Source of the DNA: Penicillium oxalicum
Lineage: Eukaryota > Ascomycota > Eurotiomycetes > Eurotiales > Aspergillaceae
DNA length: 64,000 bases
Assembly: GCF_001723175.1 (NCBI RefSeq)
Contig: NC_064655.1
Span: 2,170,001 to 2,234,000, forward strand
Direction: 5' to 3'
Positions within the stretch are counted from its first letter, which is position 1. Each line of letters opens with the position of its first letter. Both the position numbers and the translations under genes were made by a program. Below are positions 1-12,175 of this stretch, piece after piece. Under the pieces are notes generated by a model. The model did not search any database and was not told the DNA's origin. It saw nothing but the letters and a program-made list of their open reading frames with translations.

Positions 1-1585
1 CACGCCTCGGCCTGGTCCAACGTGCCCCAGGGTCCTCCTGTACGTGTTCAATTGAGCCATTCCGTCGCTGCGGTGGCAGCGACTCGGTCTTCGACCATCC
101 AATTGCCCAATGGGGATATGGTACTGATGAGCTGCGCTGGTTTTTAGGATGCCATTCTCGGTATCACCGAGGCCTTCAAGGCCGACTCCTTCAAGGAGAA
201 GATTAACCTCGGTGTCGGTGCTTACCGTGAGTTTCTTTACCCTCTCCATTGAAGGATCAAAAATTACACACTCCAGCGTTGCGATGGCGAATTGAAGTTA
301 AATTCCTCCGGTGATCTGCAGGTGATGACAAGGGCAAGCCTTACGTTCTGCCCTCCGTCCGTGAGGCCGAGGACAAGGTGGTCGCCTCACGCTTCGACAA
401 GGAATATGCCGGTATCACCGGTGTTCCTTCTTTCACCAAGGCGGCTGCTGAGCTGGCCTACGGCAAGGACTCTTCCGCTCTGACCGAGGACCGCTTGGTG
501 ATCACCCAGACCATCTCCGGCACCGGTGCTCTCCGCATCGGTGGTGCGTTCCTCCAGCGCTTCTATCCCCACGCCAAGAAGATCTATCTCCCCAACCCTA
601 GCTGGGCCAACCACAATGCCGTCTTCAAGGACTCAGGCCTCGAAGTTGAGAAGTACCGCTACTACAACAAGGACACCATCGGCCTGGACTTTGACGGAAT
701 GATCGCCGACATCAAGGCCGCCCCCAACAACAGCATCGTCTTGCTGCACGCCTGCGCGCACAACCCTACCGGTGTTGACCCCACACAGGAGCAGTGGCGC
801 CAGATCAGCGACATCGTCAAGGAGAAGGGCCACTTTGCCTTCTTCGACATGGCCTACCAGGGCTTCGCCAGCGGTAACGCCGACCAGGATGCTTTTGCTC
901 CTCGTCACTTTGTCAAGGAGGGTCACAACATTGCTCTGTGCCAGAGTTTCGCCAAGAACATGGTAAATTTTTTTCCTCTTCCACGCCGATTTTTTGTCAA
1001 ACTTCCGGGTTACTAAATATTGGTCATTCATCTAGGGTCTTTACGGTGAGCGTGTTGGTGCCTTCTCGCTGGTCTGCGAGAACACTGAGGAGAAGAAGCG
1101 TGTCGAATCCCAGATCAAGATTCTGATCCGCCCCTTCTACTCCAACCCTCCCATTCACGGTGCCCGTGTCGCGTCCACCATCATGAACGACCCCAAGCTC
1201 AATGAGCAGTGGCTCGGTGAGGTCAAGGGCATGGCCGACCGCATTATCGAGATGCGCTCTCTGCTCCGCAAGCACCTGGAGGAGCTCGGCAGCAAGCACG
1301 ACTGGTCTCACATCACCAGCCAGATCGGCATGTTTGCCTACACTGGTCTGAAGCCCGAGCAGATGGAGGTTCTCGCCAAGGAGGTAAGCACCCAGCCATG
1401 TGTGAAGTGATGCACATGATCACTTTTCTACCTCGTCTATGACTTCAGAGGATATCCAGCGACTGACTGCTTTTGCTCCACAGCACTCCGTCTACGCTAC
1501 CAAGGATGGCCGTATCTCCGTCGCCGGTATCACCACCGGCAACGTCAAGCGCCTGGCCGAGTCCATCTTCAAGGTTACTGGTTAA
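1..1585 (+). CDS. aat1: Aspartate aminotransferase, mitochondrial type (5' end outside window)
   Basis: PLP-dependent transaminase that interconverts aspartate/2-oxoglutarate and oxaloacetate/glutamate; by family likeness it is the mitochondrial isoform of the malate-aspartate shuttle. Five exons are visible: 1-39, 148-226, 322-962, 1036-1383 and 1484-1585. They join in frame to 402 codons ending in TAA. The first visible residues ([14 protein letters not shown]) match the start of the mature mitochondrial enzyme, so the initiator and targeting peptide lie upstream of the window. Class I aminotransferase landmarks are present: the substrate-side GVGAYRD motif, [30 protein letters not shown], and the PLP lysine in QSFAKNMG split by the 963-1035 intron. 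The C-terminus [12 protein letters not shown] is canonical. It is convergent with the ABC transporter gene and is a primary-metabolism border to the accessory region. The identification is firm; only the 5' end is missing. Confidence 0.96.
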
Positions 1586-1986
1586 GCGACGAAAATTGAC
1601 TTTTGCGGGCGGTAGAAGGATATAGACGGCGAATGCCTCGGGGGAGACAAAGACACAAGATGGGAACCAGGATGGCCTTGTGTTTTGGAAAAAACGAAGA
1701 TCTGGGGTTAGCTTGCTTATTTGGCGAGCACTCCTTGTACTGATATCTAATGTCTCTGTGTTTTATGTTTAGCATGATTTGGCGAAGGCCTATTTCGATA
1801 TAAATTATTGAAATTGGGTTATCACTTGCAGCAACGTGAATTCTAGTGGAAGTAACGGATCAAGAGGATCAACCTCAATGGGTGAAAGTAAACTATCGTC
1901 TGGTGAATCCGGTCGAACCCACGAGACTCCCACAGGGGGGCGTCCCATCAATCCCCAGCCTCTTCGGGCCTCACTGAGGCTACTCA
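1586..1986. other. Intergenic, convergent 3' ends
   Basis: Four hundred bases between the aminotransferase stop and the ABC transporter stop. The strand arrangement is tail to tail, so it should hold both 3' UTRs. No coding potential, repeat or RNA gene is recognised. Confidence 0.7.
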
Positions 1987-4900
1987 TCAAGATTCCAATT
2001 TCAACAACTTGGCAAACTCTCCATCAGTCCGATCCATCAAATCCTGCGGATGGCCAACTTCCACAAGCTGTCCGCTATTCAAGACAGCAACTTGATCAAA
2101 GTCCAAAAGACTGTGGATTCGATGTGCAACCATGATGACTGTACATCCGGGGAATGATTCCCTGATAATGGTTTGCACTTTGGCATCGGTTTCATGATCC
2201 AGGCTGTTATATTGAATATTTGAATTAGCAATCGCTTCTCACCTCTTTGCTTTCTAGGAAGATTCTCCTATTGCAACGAAAGCGATCCCTCAAGGACCCA
2301 AAGAGAATAAATCAAAAAAAGAGAGGGAGGGGGGGGGGGGGGGTTAAGAAAGGTGTGAGCATGCTTACCTGCTCGTCGGCTCATCCAGAATGAGAATCTT
2401 GCTCTTTTTCAAAAGAGCCCTCGCCAAGCAGAAGAGCTGCTTTTGACCCTGTGATAAGACATTCTCGTCAAGTGTTGATTTGAGAACATGTGCATCTGTT
2501 TCTACGTCTGGGGTTGTGTCTGCGACGCTATAGGCCGTTACAAGAGAGTCCCAGACACCGACTGATCGCAGCGCTTCGATGATTTGCGCGTTTGATACCG
2601 TGTTGAGCGGGTCAGCGTTTTGTCGCACCGTGCCGGGGAACATGAATGGTTCTTGACTGAGACAGCTGATACGTTCGCGGACTGATGATCGAGACAGTTG
2701 GGAGATGTCCTGACCGTCGATGAGGATTTGACCGGCGACAATCTCATTGAGGCGCAGGAGTGATAGAGCTAATGTACTCTTGCCGCTGTGTTTGAAAAAG
2801 AAAAGAATCACCAATCGGTTAGTGCTGAGTTCTGCTGATAGATTCCAGCGTATCGCGCAACGACGAAACCAAAGCCTCAATGGGAAGAAAAAAAAACTTA
2901 CCTGCCAGTTCTGCCACAAAGACCGAACTTCTCCCCGGCACCGATGCGGATATTGACGCCATTGATCAAGGGCTTGATGGCGGAGTCACTCCAGGAGATA
3001 CTTGTGCTGGAAAACTCGATTTCGCCGTGAGTAAGCCACTCCTCGCAGGATCCCTGAGCCTGAGCGATCACGCCGCTCTCCTCGTTTGGGGTGGTCTCCG
3101 CGAACTCCTTGATGCGAGAAATTGATCCCAGCGAAGTCTCGAGAAGCGTGTAGTTCTGTACTAGCTCTGAAAGAACAAGCCCGAGATCCATCATCATCAC
3201 GAGTGCAATACCCAGTAGACCTGGGTCCACACGATTGCGGAGAGCAGTCGAGAGTCCAACCAGAAGCACCGCGATGGCAGCGACTATTAGATTGAGTACG
3301 AGACTGAGCCATCTCTGGATACAGAGGAGGAGATAGTAAGGCTTTTGGGCAGCGTCTAACATGGAAATCATTCGGGATATGGTAGAGTGACGCCAAGAGA
3401 ATGCGCGGATGGTGGTCACCCCGGCCAGGGACTCGATGAAGTGAGTGTAGAGGGGACTTTTAAGTTCAATCCTGCATAAGGTGGCAATGAGTATTTCTGT
3501 GCTTGCGAAACCAAAATTTTCAAAGTCGACGAGGTGGGGGTGCTCACTCGAGTAGCCGGAGCTGGCGGGAGGTCTTGAGGTAGAATCTTTGGATCACGTA
3601 AAGAACTCCCATGAGGAATGGTAGAGTTGCAGCTAGATAGGGCAATGAAGCTACAGCAGTAGCACATTGGGCGATGGCACCGAAGAACTCTGAGAAAAGA
3701 CAGTCAGCCGAGCATTCCAAGTCTTTACATAAAGCTTTGTTGAGCGGCGGGAACTTACGAAACCCAGTTGAGATAAATCCTCGAGGCAATATCATGTCCA
3801 CAAGTCTCATGTCCTGACTGAAGCGTGTCACCAGAACTCCGGTGTCGACATTTGACAAAAATGAATACGGTGCACTGGAGATGTCAGTGAGGAGTCTAAG
3901 CAAACGCTTCGATGAGCCATCTTACCTCATACAAGCACGTAGAACGACGGAATGAAGATTCTTGGAAGCAGCAGGAACGATAACTACCCAAGTCCAGCTG
4001 TTGACAAAGGAGAAGGGTCAGTAAAGGAATAGAGACAGTACGAGGTCATGAAACTCTCACAAGACTGCAAGTGTGAGAGTAGACACTTGAATCACAGAAA
4101 ATGCCCCATACAAGCCGAGCCAATAGCCAAGCTGCGAGTCCGAGGAGCTTTCGCTGCTGGAGGCCCAGAGATCAACCCATACGTCTGCGATAAAGTAAGT
4201 CATGCCGCTCCAGTAGGATTTGCGAAACAAGAGGTTCTACGTAGAGACTTACAGCGAAACCCGCCGATGCCGGCATCGGTCACCAGGAACAACAGCAGCG
4301 CGGAAACTCGTACCCAACCCAATGCAGAGAAGTAGTACTTATAAACGGCCAAGTCGGCCGCGTGTCGGTCGGAAGTCACTTCTGTGGTACTTTCTGACTC
4401 TTGGTTCTCGGGGGCAGATGATGGATTCTCATCACTTGCCTGCGCCTCGCAGTCCCGCACGCTCTCGTTATGAAGCTGCGAGTTGAACTCGCCAACCTCG
4501 TCTCGAATCTCCGCGTAGCGGCCCTGTTTGACAAGCTGGCCATTTTGCCCAAGAACAAGAATCAGGTCTGCCTCAGGAAGATGATGGACTGGCAGAATAT
4601 GAAGGTTAGCTCAAAGCGAGGCCTCAAATTGGGTCTCATTGACCACACATACTAGAGTGAGTGGCGAAAAACACTGTGCAACCTAGGCGACGTAGCAGGC
4701 CTCTTGAACCGAAGACATTGTCAAAGACATGCCTGGCAGTCGCGTTGTCCAGACCGCTAAAGACGCTGTCGAAACAGGCAATGCGTTTGCGGGCATAGAC
4801 AGCTCGAGCGATCGCCTAAGAAAAAAAAGGGCAAGGTTTAGCTCCAAGCCCAAAACAAACGACAGGAGACATCTGCAACTCACGATTCTTTGTCTCTGCC

Positions 4901-7529
4901 CACCACTGAGTTTCGAACCCTTACTGCCCACGATGGTATCATCACCTTTCGCCATCCGTTTCAGATCTGGATCTAGTGCACATGCATTTATCACAGAACG
5001 ATACCAGATAGGGTCAAACTCAGTCTCATCTTCGCCAATGATGTTGCGCCGAATAGAGGCATTAGATAACCATGCATTCTCATCACAGAATGCAATATCG
5101 GGATATCTGATGAAAAGCTGTCCTTCCAGCACTGGCGTCTCGCCCGCGAGACCTTTGAGAAAAGTGGACTTTCCGCAGCCCACTGACCCAATAAGCATGA
5201 CGAGTGTACCCGTCGCCGAGGATTGAAATTCCAGTGTGATTCCGGAAGTATCTGACGAAGAAGCCTTCCAACCAAAACGAACATCCCGGAATGATAGAAC
5301 CGTCTCCCCGTCTGCCTGTGTTAATTTGGTAGCCGGCCTCAACTCGATGCCAGAGAGACTGCTCGACATTGCGGATGATTCTGGTGAAAATTGAGGGAGC
5401 TGCCTCTTCTCTGTGATGTGTGGAAAATCTTTGTGAGCATCTTTGGTGAGGAGAATTGTGAAACACGAGACGATGCAGTGTCATGATACTCGGCTAAAAC
5501 GTAACAAGGGCATATGACTCTTGCTTACCAGAATGACCAGGACTTCTCAAGAAGTCTTGAATTCGATGCAGACAGCCCAATGATGAGTACGCATCGGGAA
5601 TTGCCATTAAGAGGTAACTTAATGGTGTGATCATCAAGCTGATGAGAGACAAAGATGTAATCGCTTGACTGACCACAAGACTCCTCGAGCCTTGCAGCAT
5701 CGCCAGAATAGCATATGCTGCCAGCGTAATGAGTTGACCGATGATGATGGGAGAGTTCACTAGAGCTGGCATGAGTATATGGATAATATAAAGTACCCAA
5801 GCGTACGATGGTTTAAACAATTGATTTTGGAGAAACACCACGTACCCATGCAGACCCGGATCGATTGTAGATGCCGAAACTTCTTCGAACTTTGGAGCTC
5901 CTCTGCACGTAGATTCTCGATCATCGAGCTCATGATATTGGTCAAGCCCAGGAACTTGACGTTGCGGATGGATCCCAAGATGGAAGTCGTGAAATTAATA
6001 CGCTTTTCCGTAGCCTGCAGCCAGTTCTTTTGACGAGCGGAAACAGCGTTGCCCATGGCAAATGAAGAAGCCGTAAAAGCTGGATTAACCTTATCAGGTG
6101 ATGCACAGCGCAGTATTTTTGATTACATCCATCAGCTTACCGATCACAACGAAGATTGGCGCAATGCATACGACGCCGACCTGAGTCTGCAATAACCACG
6201 TGGCGAAGGCCAATTGAAGAACGTTCGCCCAGGTCTCGCAGACCACTGAATAAAAATATTCGGCGAGCATTTCAATGTCGGAGCCCAGGAGGGCCATGGC
6301 ACTCGATTCGTCGGCTGCTCCCAATGGCAAATTCATCATGTGCTGAAACACTAGGGTCATCAAGCCTCCACGAAGCATGGTTGTAGCACGATACCCTAAA
6401 TGCTCGTACGATGCTCGGAAAATCTAAGTAGAGTTAGGGATGCAGGGTCAACGAGTGTCATTAGAAGTGCAGCTTACTGCAATCCCGACAAAAACAATCG
6501 CCGTTGCCGCGATCAAGCCGTATCCTATCTCTTCACGTGTGGATCCCGTCTTCTGAAGAACCGTCACAAGTTTGCCTATCAGAAAGGGCTGGGCAATGCT
6601 GAATCCCACAACGCAAAGTCGTGGGAAGGCAATGGTTGCCATCTCCCATCGGAGGCATTTGAGAACCGCCCAGAGCAGTGCGTTCCGCTCACTTTGAGAG
6701 CAATGAGCCCATGAATGGGTGAATCGATCGGACAGTTCTGCAGATAGAAGCTTCTCGTGAATCGCCGGCAGATCCTGGCCCGGAAGTAACATAGAGTGTC
6801 CCTTCAACAGCAGGCCATTCAGCCAAGTCAACAGGCCTCGACTAAGGGGTCCGCTGACACTCTCCAAGGATTGCTCCTTCTCGGTACCGATCAGCCATTT
6901 TCGCTTCTCAGCATTAGTCACTCCCAGCAGGAGCAGCTTGAAGGTAAAAGAGACCGAAAGACATGCAGGATAGGCACTATTGACAGGTATCAACCATGCT
7001 GTCCGCAGACGCGCAAGATCCAGAAGCACCGTGATGAATAGATAGGCGAAGACTATGAATGATGGTCGTATGGATCGGAAGTGTTCCTGGTCAATCAAAA
7101 TGATCATGACCAGCGCTGACACCAGGTCCAAAACCGCACCAGTCAGGGGGATGCTGCCGCCTCTAAGAGGATGCTGTTTCGCGACTAGTACCACGAGTGC
7201 AATTTCAAGAGCTGCATAAGCGACCGAAATTCCCTGAAGCATGATAGAAAGGCGTCAACGATGGATGCATCTCGCACCAAAGTGGTCATGAATGAGAGAA
7301 AATGTACCAGTGTTACTCTATGGAATCTTGAAGGAGAAATCTTGACCGACTGCTTGGACAAGAAAAGCAATCGCGCAATTGCGAGTATGAGGAAACATGC
7401 CGCTGGTAGGATGTTCAGAATACTAGACTCGAAGAGCACTGTAAAGTCGAAGCCTCCGCGACAGTCTGCTGTTGCGACAAACGGACCGAATCGGCGGTCG
7501 CCACATGCGTCAACCGCTGCAGTAGCCAT
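1987..7529 (-). CDS. ABCC-type (MRP-like) full ABC transporter
   Basis: A full-length ABC exporter of the fungal ABCC family, probably in the plasma or vacuolar membrane and exporting conjugates or secondary metabolites. About a dozen short introns interrupt it; the ones I placed include 7307-7234, 2902-2788 (approximate) and 2368-2204. The N-terminus, with a CRGGFDFTVLFE motif near residue 20, begins a hydrophobic TMD0-like block. Transmembrane domain 1 and nucleotide-binding domain 1 follow. NBD1 has Walker A GSVGCGKST, signature LSGGQRQR and Walker B RIACFDSVFSGLD. Transmembrane domain 2 contains the typical TTIRAFSW motif. NBD2 has Walker A GRTGSGKST split by an intron, signature LSQGQKQL and Walker B ILILDEPTSS, then the H-loop VAHR. 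NBD1 has Ser after the Walker B Asp, where the catalytic acid is expected, so its hydrolysis is probably impaired, as is common in this family; NBD2 is canonical. The start at 7529 (MATAAVDACGD) fits the family; an in-frame start at 7568 is possible. It is the nearest gene to the RiPP precursor on this side and a candidate product exporter. Confidence 0.9.
2329..2343. repeat. Poly-G tract in an ABC transporter intron
   Basis: Fifteen consecutive G residues lie inside the 2368-2204 intron of the ABC transporter gene. It is a mononucleotide tract with no evident function and is likely to vary in length between strains or reads. Confidence 0.85.
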
Positions 7530-9511
7530 GGTATAGTTGCTACTCGCACAAGCGCTTGGAAATTCCAAGTTGCAGTTGTGTGTGACTGGTAAAGCTTAGT
7601 TGGCGATCAGCAGATAAAGGCTGACTCTCGCCCTAGAACTCGCTGGCCTCACGGTGTGGTGGATTGCCTGCCTGTTTGTCACTTTACGGAAGATTGCAAC
7701 ACATAGACAATGAATGTGTTCCAGCTGAGCTTTGAATTTGAGAGCTGCCAGCCGACAAACAGAATCTCGGCAAGACCGTTTCTGCTGGCGCCTTGTGTAA
7801 AAAGGAGAGCAGTTGCTCTTTTTTTTTCCCCCCTACTGATGCTGGCTGTGCTAGTGCCTAGCCCTAGTCAAGTGATCCGCCTCCGCTTCGCTTGCTTCTT
7901 ATCAATAACACCAGTACTTTTAAAGGTAGTTCGTCTCCAATGGAAATCGTCCGTTTCATGAGCAGGTCCATGGATAGGACGGATCCAAAGACCCATCCAA
8001 GACGGGTGGAAGTAAGGTTTCGATCCACATGGAGGCGGAGACGAGGATGATTAGTCATGACCTCCGTCGGAAATCCCGTCCCCGGCCTCTAACTCCTCCT
8101 TGGTTCGTTAGACGATGTGCTAACCACCTACAACCTAGTGCCTCGTAGCAGGCTCTCACACCCCTGCTACTCTACTCGCCGATCAACTGAGAGTCTCGAG
8201 GTGCCGGTCTGCCACTGAAATCACTAGATAGCGATTAACACCCCGGTCGTATGGTCGATGCGCAAGGGAAATGAGCACCAATTATGATCTTATGCGACCA
8301 GGCTCGCTGATTCGAACACATCGAGCTCACATGCGGTCGTGTCTAGCGAGTCACGCGCTCCATTGAGAGAAACTTCATTGGCTGTGGAAATTGGTGCACT
8401 CATCCTGATGATTGCGTTGGTTGATTACGACCACTTGTCAGTTTGCGTGCTGGTGAGCAATAATGACCGACTTTATCGGGAACATGCCCCATCAAAAGTA
8501 GAGTGACAATGGAAGCAGGCACGAGTGTTGATAAGATGCTATTCGGTCGGCTTATCCACCAGTGCAGAGCATGGCTGCATGCAAATCGCTTCTCCGTTGA
8601 AAGTCTCCCCACACAGGTCGTGTCTGCACCTTTCTTCAATCGACTGACTCCAAACCAGTCTCACTCTCCCAATCGAGCTTTGAATCGAATGAGGCTCTTC
8701 ACTTGGTTCATGAGCCGAGGCTAACGTCACCATTAATAAGTGAACTCTTGATTAGGACCACAACAAGGACTGCAAGGCTCGAAAGACAGTGCCGCAAAGG
8801 CAGCCACTCACCGTCACTCACGGTGATCGAAGCAATAGCGCTGCACGTGTCCATTGTCCTTGAAAAATCAAATGGTCGAGATACGACTGCCGCAGGGGTG
8901 AGCACATGATGACAAAACAGTAACCAGCACGACTTGATACGCTGCAGGTCGCTTTCGACATGAGGCGAAATTTTGTCGTCCAGAAACAGTCAGACCGGGA
9001 TCTCGTATTATACGTATGACACTCTAATACTCCTCGAGGAAAGGGATAGTCTAGTCGTATTTTGAGGTATGTTCATATATCGACGGCCGCTTTGCTGCAT
9101 CTTGAAATGGAGAACACAAGAATCTTACGCATTCACAAACACAAAAAGTATGAAAGTCTACGCACCACCTATTGATGTTTACGAGGGCAAATACAGGGGG
9201 TAACAAAAGCGGAAGTAGCCTAAGCGGGAGGGGGAGAGAGTATCATCTGAAAACAATTTTGGCCCAAGGCAGAGGAATCATGTTATGCGTCAGACTTCAA
9301 ATTTCCACTGGGCAAGACGCCTCTCTGAGTCTATCAAATTGTTATGCGAGCTACATAGAGTCATTTCGGGTGTTTCCCGTAGAATTCAGCCTGGGCCCAA
9401 GAAGGAAAAGTCGGGCTCAACTGCGCATGAACAAAGTCTGGGGTAAGCATTTGGTAGAACTCTAGAGAATGCTTCGGATAGCCGCATCAGTATCAACTCT
9501 ACAGCAAGTCT
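7530..9511. other. Intergenic, no supported gene
   Basis: Nearly 2 kb between the ABC transporter start and the precursor stop. It should hold the ABC promoter at the 7.5-8 kb end and the precursor 3' UTR near 9.5 kb. Open frames here are at most about 100 codons and match nothing I recognise. No intact repeat, tRNA or transposon ends were found. Confidence 0.6.
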
Positions 9512-9900
9512 CTAGTTGTACTTGCTGTAGATAGACTGGCCAACAGCAGAGTCATCCTCGCGCTTCTCGTTGGCGTACTTGCTGTAGATAGACTGGCCCA
9601 CGGCAGAGTCATCCTCGCGCTTCTCGTTGGCGTACTTGCTGTAGATGGACTGGCCAACAGCGGAATCGTCCTCGCGCTTCTCGTTGGCATACTTGCTGTA
9701 GATAGACTGGCCCACGGCAGAGTCATCCTCGCGCTTCTCGTTGGCGTACTTGCTGTAGATGGACTGGCCAACAGCGGAATCGTCCTCGCGCTTCTCGTTG
9801 GCATACTTGCTGTAGATAGACTGGCCCACGGCAGAGTCATCCTCACGCTTCTCGTTGGCGTACTTGCTGTAGATGGACTGGCCAACAGCGGACTCTGGAA
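9512..9900 (-). repeat. 57-bp tandem repeats with 114-bp higher-order alternation
   Basis: Seven 57-bp units make up nearly all of exon 2 of the precursor. Two sequence versions alternate: one with the plus-strand text gatagactggcccacggcag, the other with gatggactggccaacagcgg. They give an ABABAB pattern with a 114-bp period through the last six units; the unit nearest the stop is a mixture. The differences between versions are synonymous, so all central units encode the same 19 residues. This indicates amplification by copying two-unit blocks together with selection on the peptide. Confidence 0.92.
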
Positions 9901-10043
9901 CTGTTGCATGAATATGAGCTTCAATGCAAAAAGTGCAGAGAAATGAGAAATCCATCTTTAGATGGCTGACACATACCTTCCATAGGCGCGGCTAGTCCCA
10001 GGCTGGCAAGAGCAAGAGTGGCAGCAATCTGAGCGACACGCAT
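9512..10043 (-). CDS. Dikaritin-type RiPP precursor peptide with seven Kex2-bounded repeats
   Basis: Predicted precursor of a ribosomally made, post-translationally modified peptide. Exon 1 (10043-9977) and exon 2 (9900-9512) join across a 76-nt intron to give 151 residues. Residues 1-20 (MRVAQIAATLALASLGLAAP) form a clear secretory signal. Seven tandem units follow. The five central ones are exactly EDDSAVGQSIYSKYANEKR (19 residues, 57 bp); the first starts VPE instead of EDD, and the last ends YSKYN and stops. Each Lys-Arg is a Kex2-type cleavage site, so the Golgi protease would release identical fragments holding SIYSKY. This is the UstA/PhomA/AprA plan, and two UstYa-family genes sit divergently upstream. 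A TATA-like element lies at 10174-10183, about 130 nt before the ATG. An alpha-pheromone precursor has the same processing logic, but these units lack its Trp/Cys pattern and the neighbours favour a RiPP. The exact core boundaries and product are unknown. Confidence 0.9.
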
Positions 10044-11069
10044 GTTGGCGAGTGAATAGGGCTCGAGTATTTCTCTGAGAAGATGGATTAAGATGAGTTT
10101 AAGTTGAGACAACCGAGTAGTTGATGATTGGGAAGATGAGAATGTCTTGGGATTGACGAGGAATAACGAGCCCTTCTTATATCTGGCGGCAGGTGTCTTT
10201 GTAAGACTTTGACCTTCACGAAGTCACTCGATCTAGTCACGAATCAACTGACTTCAATACCAAATCAGGGATTCGATCATCCTCCGTACTCGTCAGAACG
10301 CCAGAATCCCTCGTGAATTTGTGTGATCTCAAATGCGGGGGTCCTTGTTTGATGCAATGGAGAGAACAGTCTCTATTGACTCACGACCGGGGTAAGCCCA
10401 CTGCGTCCGCTGAATTGTCCTAAAAGAACCAGTTCTCCTGCAATCGCACACTCGTAAAATCTCGAATCGGAAAAAAAATCCATCGAAGACGCATAATGCA
10501 AGTAACAAGAGCCACAGATAAGGGAAAAATACTATTTGAAATGTTGCCATTGGTCCCCTACTCGGTCCAAACCTTTCGTGCGAAAGCCTGGGTATGATGA
10601 ATCTCCCGATTTGGGTCAATTGCACGCTCGAGAACCCCCCCCCCCCCCCCCAAAGAGTTGGAAGTATGCAACTAAGCTTCGAGGCGAGAGGGGAAGATGC
10701 CGATCAACATACATGAAAATCTCATCAGAGACATAGATGATATTTGAGGTTACATCTCAAGAGTATCAGTTGGTGCACTTATGCAAAGGATCGAGCCCGA
10801 GATTAGGTGAAGACCTTTGACCTCGGACCTTTTCTCCTCTGGCACAGATAATTACTATGCATGTTTGAATCCGATCAGAGCCCAAATCGGGAGTTTTTCC
10901 TTTTTTTTCTTCCACATTTATAGATGTTGAGCAAAACAGTTCTTACAAACACAATCCAGTGGCGTTGCTCAAGTAATATTTTGTCTGCCACATCGATCTA
11001 TTTCGAGGGACTGCCTCAAAAAAACTTTCAACTTCAGCATCTCCTCATTACAAACTTTCGAAATTTATC
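10044..11069. promoter_or_regulatory. Divergent promoter region shared by the precursor and the first UstYa gene
   Basis: About 1 kb separates the ATG of the precursor (minus) from the ATG of the first UstYa-family gene (plus), so it must carry both promoters. A TATA-like sequence (ATATAAGA on the minus strand) lies at 10174-10183. A 17-base C tract lies at 10635-10651. No reading frame of convincing length is present. I could not assign a transcription-factor site. Confidence 0.65.
10635..10651. repeat. Poly-C tract in the divergent promoter
   Basis: Seventeen consecutive C residues roughly midway between the two divergent genes. It could exclude nucleosomes or fold, but this is inference; length variation is expected. 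Confidence 0.85.
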
Positions 11070-12175
11070 ATGTTTCAATTGAGGGGTCATTCTGAGCCTG
11101 AGCTGCCCTTCTCAAAGGAGCAGGAAAGAGATGACGCTCTTAGCGTTGTAGCATCAGAAGATGATGGCTTTCTGTACGATGGAAAGCAACAGAACTCATT
11201 TCGTGCCTTCACTCAAGCCTGGTCTATACCATGGCTGAAGCTTGCAATTCTCACAACTGCATGGATAACCTCAATCGCCATCACAATTTATGCATGTGAG
11301 TGGAAGGGAAAAGATTGTGAGGGTCTTTCCACTGTCTTTCCCACAGAGATACGTAAGTCCAGTGGTTATTCCCAATGAAAATTTCCTCACGGTAGCTGGC
11401 GACTAAGACAGGGATTTTTCATCATCAGAGTCCGTCCAACCGGCCATAAAGCTCGAGAAAGTCCGCTTCAGCGGCACCCTTGAATTTGATGAGAACAGCA
11501 CCCTTATCTCAACATACTGGGATTCTGATGGAATAAGGTACACTGGAGAGCCTAGCGATGAGCTAGACGCCCGTTGGCACGCTCTTATTCATCGTATGTA
11601 AATTCAAATTCTGTCTACTTCTTGACCAGATATCGAGAGCTCACCTACTTCACATTAGCGGATGGTGTAGATCTCAAGGGTGACGAGGCGGGATGGATTC
11701 AAGGGACCACGATAGAGAAGCCCGGGGGCTGGTCCATTGTCAGTGTTGATGTCTTTCATCAATTGCACTGTCTGGTACGTGAAAAGAGCCGAGATGGGGC
11801 AGATCAGAATGAGAAACCTCAAGTGAAAAACTTACTAAGTCTCTCTAGAATCTTCTTCGGCAGGCCCTGCGGCCAGATTACTACACAAAGCATGACCCGG
11901 AACCCGCATACACGATCCATATTCGTAAGTCATCAAAAGAGCGGAGACAAGAAGATTCACCAAGCTCACACCTACATGCAGACCATTGTCTTGATCATCT
12001 CCGGCAAGCGTTGATGTGCCACGTTGATGTAACGCCTATCCCAGTCCTGTGGGCCGAAAAGGAAAATCGGCCCCTCAACGACTTTCAAGTTGAGCACACA
12101 TGCCGGAACTTTTGGCAAGTGAAACAATGGGCAATTGCGCACGATGCGCGCAAACACAAGTACAAAGGTCAATGA
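11070..12175 (+). CDS. UstYa-family (DUF3328) oxidase, first copy
   Basis: Predicted membrane-anchored oxidase of the UstYa family, which makes oxidative cyclising cross-links in fungal RiPPs. Five exons (11070-11352, 11429-11593, 11659-11774, 11849-11924, 11982-12175) sum to 834 nt and 277 residues. One membrane helix lies at about residues 50-72 (LKLAILTTAWITSIAITIYA), after an acidic N-terminal tail. The region with VRFSGTLEF and the Trp-rich GWIQGT stretch follows. The first signature is HQLHC at the end of exon 3; the second is HHCLDHLRQALMC at the start of exon 5. Between them is the conserved Tyr pair (RPDYYT). A further Cys lies in VEHTCRNFW near the C-terminus. It is transcribed away from the repeat precursor across a shared promoter. 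All family hallmark residues are intact. Which bond it forms cannot be read from sequence. Confidence 0.93.

Noticed and set aside
9512..10043. Alpha-type mating pheromone precursor
   Set aside because: The signal peptide and Kex2 repeats fit, but the repeated peptide lacks the usual Trp/Cys and Pro-Gly pattern, and UstYa genes are adjacent.
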